Positions 56,068 to 64,000 of a DNA stretch of 64,000 bases are shown here, piece by piece. Origin of the DNA: Desarmillaria ectypa (Eukaryota; Basidiomycota; Agaricomycetes; Agaricales; Physalacriaceae). Position 1 is the first letter of the stretch. Every line of letters starts with the position of its first letter. A program made the translations under genes and the position numbers. A model generated the notes under the pieces. That model did not search any database. It saw only the letters and a list, made by a program, of their open reading frames with translations, and was not told the origin of the DNA. The stretch spans positions 1,178,001 to 1,242,000 of the forward strand of contig JAUDYN010000004.1 in the NCBI GenBank assembly GCA_030407005.1. The letters are read 5' to 3'.

Positions 56068-56378
56068 GACGGCAAGATATCTTGGAGAGGTAAACTACGC
56101 CCATTTTAAAGAGCCAGGAGAATTGGAGTACATGACGCAGTTCATATGACGAAAAGAGGTTGAAACTGAGAATGGTGAACCATAAATTGCCAATGTACCT
56201 TAAAGGACATGGTAAACTCGTTGCACAGTTGCTACCCCTCAATGCATTCAGGGCCGGGCGGCGGCCGATAGGTAATTTGTCGGTTGGAGATATGTTGCAC
56301 CCACTCGCGTACATTAATACAAACGGAACTTGCGGATCGGTGAGAACAAATTTCTATTAGAGGCAAGGAAATGCGAGA
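56068..56378. other. Spacer between ERG2 and BAHD gene
   Basis: Contains the ERG2 3' region and the BAHD promoter; nothing further seen. Confidence 0.4.
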
Positions 56379-57195
56379 TTAGATTTTGCCGATTAGAAGA
56401 TTTTGTATCATCTCCCTTGCGGTTACTCTGACGGTATTGTAAAGAGTCGGGATGTCCAAAGTAGATGTAAATGTGTCCACAAAACCGAATGGTAACATGG
56501 GCGGAATCCAGCCTAATCAAAGAAAGTTAAAAGTGCATTCATACAAATGGAGTATCGCGTACGAACCACGGGCATACTCCAACGCAAAGCACCCTTCATG
56601 CATTTTGTATTGTTTGGCCGTACCTCTTGGAAGATGATGAACAGTTCCTGCCGGATAGCGTTCCATCTCTAGTCGACCAGGCCTAAACGCCCACTCCTCT
56701 CCAACAAGGATATTGAAGTAATCGTCGGCTGTATGTAGGCCAGTGTGACCTTCGGTACCGAGAGGAGTACCAAATATAATCAGATACTCGGTGATGCTGG
56801 CATGAATGATATACATGGCACCCATAGCACCGCCTGCGTTGTTGAAGACCCATTCACTGGAATCTGTATTGATACGAATTTGCTCAGGTGAGTAAGTGGC
56901 GGTGAGATTAGTGACTATATGCTCTATCATTCCGGCGGTATTGTTTGGAGATGCATCAATCGCGCTTTTCGCGAGTTCATGAAGCTCTGTTGGGTCCAGA
57001 ACATACCACCGGTCCTGAAACAATCGTGAATAGAAATTCAGTATCGGAGTTCGTGACGCGCACCTTGATGGTATCCAACCATCTGCAAGCAGAAACAAAG
57101 ATGCTGAGGAACAAAATTCGCGTTGCCCACTTCAAAATGCTACCATTCTGATTTTTCGGATAGGTTTTCTTTGCTGCCTCGTGTTTAATAGCCAT
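56379..57195 (-). CDS. ERG2: C-8 sterol isomerase (ERG2 / sigma-1 receptor family)
   Basis: Three exons (57064-57195, 56567-57014, 56379-56512) give 237 residues, close to yeast Erg2. An N-terminal membrane anchor ([20 protein letters not shown]) is followed by [86 protein letters not shown] and [23 protein letters not shown], all diagnostic of the family. The enzyme shifts the C8(9) double bond to C7(8) in ergosterol synthesis in the ER. All conserved acidic and His positions that I can place are present. It is a single-copy housekeeping gene in most fungi. Confidence 0.95.
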
Positions 57196-57482
57196 GATCC
57201 TGCAGTATTCCGCTATAGATACCGCGAGGAAATGGAGAAAATGACAAAATACCTGAGTTGGTAGCTGGAAGGAGACGAAATGAATGAGAAGTGGAGACAC
57301 TTCGTAACTTTTCGGTGGAATTTTGGATCGAACCATTTTGTGATTTCACGATCATGTGAGCACCTCAGAGTCGGCTTTGTCCGTAACGGCCCGAACGTTC
57401 CGTACCTTTTTTTCCCAAACGGTCACGATCAAACAGCAGGCAGTATCGATCCCGGTTTGTTTCTTCTTCTAGTTCCTAATAT

Positions 57483-59018
57483 TTGCTGATTGGAGATACA
57501 GAAGGAAATAACCGTATGAAATGCGGTCGTTTTTCCCCCACTTGTCTTGGGATAAGTCGAATACGAACCGCCTACCGTGGACCTAGTCAACTCAAGGTTC
57601 TGTCTGATCCCACCCCCCTTCATTATTCTGACCTGTCGACTCCTGAAGCGGCACGAGGCCGTAATGCCACCATTCGCTCTCTTCTTACCCTGGGCAACTA
57701 CGGTACCGCCGAGAAATTTATCAATCGCTTCATTGATGCTGCCCACCGTTTGGAGCAACCACAGCAAAACGCCATCCTTAATTCTGCCAGGAGACCAATT
57801 TCCACTCTCATACATGCATATGTCAGAGCTGGAATGCCGCAACATGCTGCCCACCATGTATGTGTAATGCTGGGCAAAAAGAGACCACTGAAGACCAGGA
57901 CATTAGTCGCTGTCGTCAACAGCCTATTATCATCGGTTCCCGATGAGGTTGGAGAGAAGGATCCGAAACGCCATTTTTTTGCGAGTTATGTGCTATCGCT
58001 CCAGTCTCAGCGGGTGACAAATCCGTACTTACGCAACGCTATGGAGCTCTGGATCAAGGCCGAAAAGGCTCGACTCCCCGCAGCGAAGGTGACCTTTCAG
58101 GGTCTCCTGACGACTTTAATCGCGCAGGAAGAATGTGTATCCGCAAGCGCGGTGTTTTCCCGAGTGTCGCGACGGCATTGGGAATATATGGCCATGAGAG
58201 ACATGCATCATCATCCCCGAAACGTTACTATGACGAACCAGCGATTCCCTATCAACCCTGCCGAAGCACCCGCGTATCCAGACCCTCGCTTATTTGAGAA
58301 TGTTGTATCTCTTTGTATGTCAGTCCTCCGACGCACCGAAGCCACTCGTGGACAACAACAAATTCGTCGTTCTGCAGGCCATGGATTAATATTGCTTGCC
58401 AGTCTCCTTCATCATCGCCAAATACCTTTCCCAGAAGTCGGACCCCTCATTTCCTCTCTGTTTTATTGTATGCTACTCTCCGACAGTCTATGGGTTCCAG
58501 AGAACCCGTTCGGAGGAGCCCTACATTCGTTTCAACGTCAAACATTGAGGCTAGGACAATACGCACATGGTGTCATCAAGAGTCTCGCAAGACGACTCCC
58601 TAATCGAAGTCCACCGACTGCTTATCGATCACAACGCTACAGCATCCTTCCAGTCCTCTCATACGATTCATACCGCGATCTGCTCATGGGCCTAATTGAA
58701 TCTTTTCACGATCCAGTCCTCACGCTCGAAGTGTGGGAGTCGATGGTGGAACAACATCAGGGTTCTCAGGACTCAGAGGAGTTTGCAAAAAACTTCATGG
58801 ATAGCTTGCCAGAGGAGGGGGGTTTTCGAGAGAGATTTGACAAGATCTTGTGTCGGTGGCGGCGATTACAAGGGAGGAAAATACTGATTCCTATATTCAC
58901 GCAGGAAGGCGAGACGAAAATGAATGCACTCATGGAAGCATTGGGCGAGGCAATTTCTGGTGGGAAGATGAATGCAAGAGACTCAGAGACGTCTATGATA
59001 CCTCCTTCAGAATCTTAG
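57483..59018 (+). CDS. Probable mitochondrial helical-repeat (PPR-like) protein
   Basis: A single uninterrupted frame of up to 511 residues. The second methionine (57516, MKCGRFSPTCLGISRIRTAY-R) gives an Arg-rich, acid-free N-terminus like a mitochondrial presequence, so I favour it over 57483. The body is alpha-helical throughout with PPR/TPR-like spacing: ISTLIHAYVRAGMPQHAAHH, VTFQGLLTTLIAQEECVSAS-AVFSRV and YRDLLMGLIESFHDPVLTLE-VWESM. Motifs are too weak to name a family. PPR-type proteins bind organellar RNA. It is divergent from ERG2 across about 290-320 bp. Confidence 0.7.
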   Translation: MLIGDTEGNNRMKCGRFSPTCLGISRIRTAYRGPSQLKVLSDPTPLHYSDLSTPEAARGRNATIRSLLTLGNYGTAEKFINRFIDAAHRLEQPQQNAILNSARRPISTLIHAYVRAGMPQHAAHHVCVMLGKKRPLKTRTLVAVVNSLLSSVPDEVGEKDPKRHFFASYVLSLQSQRVTNPYLRNAMELWIKAEKARLPAAKVTFQGLLTTLIAQEECVSASAVFSRVSRRHWEYMAMRDMHHHPRNVTMTNQRFPINPAEAPAYPDPRLFENVVSLCMSVLRRTEATRGQQQIRRSAGHGLILLASLLHHRQIPFPEVGPLISSLFYCMLLSDSLWVPENPFGGALHSFQRQTLRLGQYAHGVIKSLARRLPNRSPPTAYRSQRYSILPVLSYDSYRDLLMGLIESFHDPVLTLEVWESMVEQHQGSQDSEEFAKNFMDSLPEEGGFRERFDKILCRWRRLQGRKILIPIFTQEGETKMNALMEALGEAISGGKMNARDSETSMIPPSES

Positions 59019-60286
59019 ATTCTTTACCCATGCACCATCTTCGAGACCAGCATCTGAAAGTTATGCCCGGATCATACATGTTGTAATGTGTATACTTTAG
59101 ATCCCATCTTTGACTGATAGTTTTGAGGCATATGGTCCCGAAAATTGGCCACATGCGGCCCGACGTTTTTCCAGAAGCTATGGCGGCTGTGCGCTGTCAG
59201 TTTCTGCAGCTATAATTAAATTGTCTATGTGTACTGCATCGCTAGCGGTTATATTAGTTGAAGTATACGGTTAGGTCAGGAGAAGCCCCACTGCCTGCCG
59301 CACATCGTCCTTGAGGCGAAGACCGCTAGGAACAAATAATTTCTGACCTGAAATACTCGCCATGTACACTCAAGGGACGAGAAAGTCCCCGATGGATATG
59401 TTTAGGTGTCATTCGAACGTAATCCACTAGGTATTAAACGACAGGGAGCTCGAAGCCTTTGTCAGTTCCTTGGCGTAGCTCCCAGATCGGTCCAATTCCT
59501 GAAGGAGTTTCGTTCCATGTGAGTCTGTTCCTGGTATTCATGCGTCGGTTCCTTGACAACGTTGACGTTTGTTGCAGGGTGGGAGACAGGGCAGGTCTTA
59601 GTCGATTCTAAATTGGTCCGGCACGGATGAAGGAAGGGGATCTTATGTCTACAGCGAGATATCGATAACGAAGCGTTAGAAAGGTTATAAGTGCGCCTAC
59701 GATGCATTACAGTCAGGACACGAGTTTCGCAAGAGCAACCGAATGGCCCCGAGCCACTTCCATTTGTTCTGTTAGACATTCTTCAAGACAGGTAAAAAAG
59801 GTGCGAATGATACAGATGCATCTGAGATTTCACAGTTCCGATCAAACCTCTCAGCTAGCAAGTACCATTCCAAATGAGTCATCGAAGAGAGAACTTACCA
59901 CAAGGAGCCTACCACTTTGCAACGCCCCCCCTCAGTGATACATCGCCGTCATCGAGAAACAACGATCAATACATGTGAGGTTCGTCAGAACAGATTATGT
60001 TCAGTTCAATTATCCGTCGGCGAGAATGGACGCGTCCTTTTATGGAAGATACTTACTCGCTGACCTCGATGATAAGCCTGATCGCGATCAAATGGTTACG
60101 GAAGCTCGCTATATTCGCATCATGTGGATTGTGAATTCGTAGGGTCGATGATACACATTGCCACTGAGTTGAAGGAACTGCAAATACAGCTCCAAAATCT
60201 GCTGGTAAGCGCGAGGCCAAGATGGAGTCTTGCCGAAAGCCATGCATCTGAAGCTCATTGCGTGGTTGGAAAACGATTCGATTCAG
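59019..60286. other. Intergenic region (~1.3 kb)
   Basis: I tested minus-strand frames at 59,462-59,779 and 60,053-60,247 and plus-strand frames at 59,702-59,938 and found no domain and no consistent splicing. No RNA gene is recognised. Confidence 0.45.
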
Positions 60287-62444
60287 CTACAGCTCCTCTC
60301 TATCCATGCTAGACTCCGTAACTGGTAGGCAAAGTGCCGGTGAGGTTCCTGTAAACTGATACTGACATTTCTCCAGCTCCGCGACCGTCAACAAGGCATT
60401 CTCCGTTCCACAAGCCATCACCAGCTAAATTAAATCGGCAATCATTATGACTTGCTCTAGGTCGACATATCTTGGAAACTCACTATTACACTCCGTTCCG
60501 GCCCATTCCAGCATTTTGTACCTTTCTCGTAGTTTTGCTTTTGGTAATATGCGAGTTGTCCAGGTTCTGCGTCCCGATTCCATGCAACGAATTCCCTAAA
60601 ACAGGTTAGTGACAGATCTCCAAAAGCTACATATCGCTCACCCCAAGTTAAATGTAGAGCCACCTTTGTTGGGCTTTTGCTTGGCGGTGCCGAATAGACA
60701 CACCTCATACGTGTAGCTGTTGAGAGGCATGAGTACAACCGTCGCATTTTCCCGGTAACCAGATCACTGACTCTCCGGTATCCTTCTCTAAGCATGTTCC
60801 ATCGAGTTTCTTCCATTCACCTTCAACCCCAAAACCGGTAGGATCAAAGAGCTCTGAAAGATCCTTCTCGGCATTTTCCTTATCTTTGCGGACCTTTTTG
60901 AGAGCATTCTCTGCATCAGTGAAGATTTGGCGTGCGTGAGTCGATTCTAAGATCAGTCAGTCGAGGTACTAGGCACACGGGCCGATGAAACAAACCTGCT
61001 GAGCTACCAACTTCAGGACGGATAATTCCGAAAGACTCGAGCCACGAAAGGATCGCATCTTTCAGGTCTTCATATGGAGGCACCAAGGAATCAGGGAGAT
61101 AGTTGGCGACGTCGAAAAGTTCCGCTGACGACGGAATTAGGTCTTCATGTTGACTCTAAAAAGATAAAACACTCACACAGAGATCCCGGAGGCGGCGATC
61201 TGACATATTCATCGTGCTCCAGCAACAAGTCAACGTGTTTCGTTTCCAAAAGCTGGTCCAGATCATTGTCCAGCTCCTCAGCAGTCCATTCGCCATCTGC
61301 AAGAGTTTCTTCTGGTGCAGGCTCATCCTCCCCTGCTTCATTGTTATGTTCATCCGTTTCCGATGAGTCCTTTCCGACATCATTGATATGTGGTAACCCA
61401 GCCAGATACTCCCACCCGCGAACTGCATCTAGGACAGCCATATCCTGATAATTAGGGTTATAACTCGTACGAAGTGTGTCTAAGATTTCGCTGAGGGTTT
61501 TCTCGCGCTCCAAATGTTTCTTGTGTTCGCGCTGCAAAGATTTGAGAGCGTTCGAGTGGGTAATCAAGGAAGCGTAAAGAGCTAAAATTAACAGTAATTT
61601 TCATACTGAACGAAGGATGGAGGACAGCTACTTACGAGATTGTTTCTTGAATTCGAGCTCAGCCGCTGACAGGGATTCGGTACGTTCAGCGATTTCTGGC
61701 ATTGCCATAGATGCAAGTGAGAATTATAGCAGAGGAAGGTGAATCAATAATGTACCTTGCAGCCTAGCTACTTCTTTCTCCGTAGTAGCGATATCCTGCA
61801 CCAACGTTTGAACGAGGCTCTCCAACCGTTTCTTCTCTTTATGAGCGAATGTGATGTATGATGAACGTATTTTGGCACCCTGAATAATCGTCGAGTTGGT
61901 TGTACAAAATAGTGATACGCACAGCTTACTTTCTTTTGAATCTTAAGCTCTTCAGTGCGTTTCTTTCGATACTCGGCGCCGACGGTAGCACAAGTATTAT
62001 TACATACTCCTGGGAGTTCATCGGATCCATCACAACATTCAGGCTCTACCAATAATTATAGGCCAGCTCGCTTGGCTGATAAGATGCGACTTACCGCAGA
62101 GACCATCCCTCACACGCGAACTCGGAATGCTTGCACCAATGTGACCTTCATTCCGGCAATGGAACATTGTGTTTGCACAGGCGCCAGTACCTGAGCAAGC
62201 CATTAATTACATTAGCCTTATGTATTTGACGCGTCCAACCTGGCTCATCGCTGCCGTCAGGACAGTCGCAGGAATCATCGTTCACCCATTCCCAGGGTAT
62301 CTGTTTTGAGCCGTCCAAGCACTCCCATGACCCCGAGCTCGGAGGTGAGTAGCGAGATAATAGAGATGGAGTTACTCCAAATGATTTGTCTATGCCGGCA
62401 ATGACAGGCAGTGGCAAGGGAAGGATGAGCAGCCAGGGAACCAT
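60287..62444 (-). CDS. Glucosidase II beta subunit (PRKCSH-like), ER lumen
   Basis: A signal peptide (MVPWLLILPLPLPVIAG) starts at 62444. N-terminal Cys-rich LDLa-like modules follow: WECLDGSKQIPWEWVNDDSC-DCPDGSDEPG and PECCDGSDELPGVCNNTC. Next are a coiled coil (IQKK, KKRLESLVQTLVQDIATTEK), an acidic stretch (EAGEDEPAPEETLADGEWTA) and the C-terminal mannose-6-phosphate-receptor-homology domain: FGVEGEWKKLDGTCLEKDTG-EYTYEVCLFG, LAYYQKQNYEKGTKCWNGPE-RSV, ENALLTVAELEKCQYQFTGT. It ends REEL, a likely HDEL-type ER retrieval signal. The subunit retains and activates the alpha subunit that trims glucose from N-glycans. About nine exons. Its start codon lies 145 bp from that of eS25. Confidence 0.92.
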
Positions 62445-62589
62445 TACTGGCAGGGAATACAGAGGTCGAAACCGTTAACGTGTCGGCCGTTGCGTCATGA
62501 GATTACATCAGCAAACAAGACCACACAGGAGGGCCCTCACATCGCACAGAACACAGAGACGTCTAACTCATCGACGGTCGCAAAAATCA
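62445..62589. promoter_or_regulatory. Compact bidirectional promoter, glucosidase II beta / eS25
   Basis: Divergent start codons are 145 bp apart, so 5' UTRs and both core promoters must fit in this segment. It includes the CA-rich stretch near 62,510-62,560. No clear TATA box. Confidence 0.6.
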
Positions 62590-63110
62590 ATGGTGAGTGC
62601 CATTTTCCCTTCGAGGCTCTCAGTATCCATGCAGGAGATCTATTCGACTGGTGCTATGCTCTCCATCTCAATGGATTCGCATATTTTGGGCTGGATGTGA
62701 CCGGTACACTCTGGATGACGTTGGCTGACTTGGCTTCATCTTTCTAGGCCAAGGCAAAAGCACCCCCTCCGTCGAGTGGCGGCAAAGCTGCGAAGAAAAA
62801 GAAGTGGTCGAAGGGAAAGGTCAAGGACAAGGCCCAGCACGCCGTCTCTCTTGACAAGGCCACATACGATCGCATCATCAAGGAAGTGCCCACCTTCCGA
62901 TTCATCAGCCAGAGCATCCTCATCGAGCGGCTGAAAATTAATGGCAGTCTCGCTCGGATTGCCATCAGGCATTTGGAGAAGGATGGTCAGATCAAGCGGA
63001 TTGTACACCACTCGTCACAGCTGGTCTACAGTGAGCCTTTTTTCCTCTGTTGCTGTCGTTCCTTTGCCCATCTTTATTCTCCAGCACGATCAACGACGGC
63101 ATCGGATTAG
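62590..63110 (+). CDS. RPS25: 40S ribosomal protein eS25 (S25)
   Basis: Three exons: 62590-62592 (ATG only, followed by GTGAGT), 62748-63030 and 63085-63110, giving 103 residues, the normal length. Sequence blocks: [66 protein letters not shown] and [20 protein letters not shown]. It is a small-subunit protein of the cytosolic ribosome. The first intron is 155 bp, longer than the introns of most neighbours. Confidence 0.97.
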
Positions 63111-63431
63111 ATTCGTTGTCTTTCGTTTCCCTGTCGCTTTCATGCATCTATGTATTACACCAATCAAAATCCATGCTGCCTGACCATCCTAACGTCTTCT
63201 GAGAGAATTGCATTGCGTTTGAAAATCTGAGAAACATTTACACTTACACTGCTGGGCAATTTGTCGCTTCCTACGGCAGTGCTGCTGCCCGAGACTCCGT
63301 TGAAGGATAAATACCATAAAATTTCTATCATGATTGGAATTGGACCGGGCCGGAATAATGGAACCGGAGATATACTCATATTATTCCCCCATCCTTGGCG
63401 GCGTGTCAGGTCATCTCTTCTAGCTATCATC
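63111..63431. other. Spacer between eS25 and FGGY kinase
   Basis: eS25 3' region and promoter of the kinase. Nothing else seen. Confidence 0.4.
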
Positions 63432-64000
63432 ATGTCCTCGGCAAGTTACTACATTGGTGTTGATGTGGGCACTGGATCTGCTCGCGCATCGCTCGTCAAG
63501 GACGACGGCACTACCGTCGCGTCGTTCACCAAGGAAACCGTTACCTACCGCAGCCCGGAAAACCATCGTATCTTTGAACAATCCACGAACAATATCTGGA
63601 GTGCGATATCCGCATGTATCAGAACTTGTTTAAAAGAGTCTGGGGTCCCACCATCCTCTGTGAAAGGCCTTGGATTTGACGCTACCTGCTCGCTCGCCGT
63701 CTCTGACTTCCAGGGTGAACCAGTCACCGTCACGGAAGGCGACCAGCTTGGCCAGAATGGAGATCGCAATGTCATCTTGTGGGCTGACCACCGTGCGGAG
63801 AAGGAAGCAGATCTAATCAACAGTACTGGCTCTGTCGTTCTCGACTACGTCGGCGGGACTATGAGTGTGCGTTTCATACAATTTCAAAACAGTCTAGCGT
63901 GAATTAATCATGACCTCAGTTGGAAATGGAGATTCCAAAGGTCCTTTGGTTGAAGAACCATATGGATACAGCCCTATTTTCTCGCTGTCAATTCTTTGAC
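63432..64000 (+). CDS. FGGY-family carbohydrate kinase (D-ribulokinase-like), 5' part only
   Basis: Start MSSASYYIGVDVGTGSARAS carries the phosphate-1 loop DVGTGSAR of the actin-like ATPase fold. GLGFDATCSLAVSDFQGEPV, NVILWADHRAEKEADLIN (the W-x-D-x-R block) and GGTMS follow. A 53 nt intron (63865-63917 approximately) leads into EMEIPKVLWLKNHMD, again a conserved FGGY block. The pattern matches the eukaryotic FGGY/Ydr109c group, which phosphorylates D-ribulose. The gene continues past the window edge, so the C-terminal domain cannot be judged. Confidence 0.9.

Noticed and set aside
59462..60247. Small minus-strand frames that might form a spliced gene
   Set aside because: No domain, no consistent phases, and stops in all frames between them.

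Overview
This is a eukaryotic window, almost certainly from an agaricomycete (mushroom-forming) fungus. Genes are dense and broken by many 45-90 nt GT-AG introns with clear branch sites. Several products are typical of agaricomycetes: long F-box proteins with a V-x-R-L-P-x-E-L core, a DUF6534 seven-helix protein, DUF6589-type mobile-element debris, an MPAB/DUF2236 oxygenase-like protein and an ankyrin-RCC1-BTB fusion. No prokaryotic features (operons, CRISPR, phage) were seen. All gene models were spliced by eye and the family names come from recognised motifs, not from a search.

Layout. 1-12,540 is a decayed, CpG-starved transposon block. It holds a minus-strand gag-like fragment, two copies of a ~0.8 kb LTR-like repeat (1181-2018, 9398-10190), a chromodomain tail, a Ty3/gypsy chromovirus-type element (2431-9164) full of TGA stops and a second pol fragment. 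It ends with a full-length but ruined MFS drug-transporter gene (10419-12573, minus). CpG content returns to normal almost exactly at the start codon of that dead gene.

12,574-26,000 is accessory euchromatin: an MPAB/DUF2236 protein (minus), a 12-exon monocarboxylate-transporter-like MFS gene (plus) with micro-exons, a possible broken gene, a short-chain dehydrogenase (plus), a CDC123-like gene split by a frameshift, an F-box gene (minus) and a DUF6589 mobile-element relic with in-frame stops.

26,000-36,200: a large IBTK/Btb3-like ankyrin-RCC1-BTB protein (plus), a DUF6534 membrane protein and a cytochrome P450 arranged divergently, and tRNA-Ala(AGC). 36,200-52,100 is mostly housekeeping and membrane genes: an F-box protein, the nucleolar GTPase Nug1/Grn1/nucleostemin, a Tra2-like splicing factor and ribosomal protein eL18 sharing a 334 bp divergent promoter, an Ale1-type MBOAT lysophospholipid acyltransferase, a MARVEL-like tetraspan protein, a Ser/Thr-rich repeat membrane protein, a small orphan membrane protein and a DUF3445 heme-dependent N-demethylase-like protein.

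52,100-54,537 is gene-empty with short nested palindromes. 54,538-64,000 holds a BAHD-type acyltransferase, C-8 sterol isomerase ERG2, a probable mitochondrial helical-repeat protein, glucosidase II beta subunit, ribosomal protein eS25 (only 145 bp from the glucosidase II beta start codon) and the 5' part of an FGGY carbohydrate kinase cut by the window edge.

Functional links that the sequence supports: two ribosomal proteins, a ribosome-biogenesis GTPase and a splicing factor lie close together; three lipid or sterol-related genes (Ale1, ERG2, BAHD) lie within 14 kb; no PKS, NRPS or terpene synthase core is present, so no metabolite cluster is claimed.
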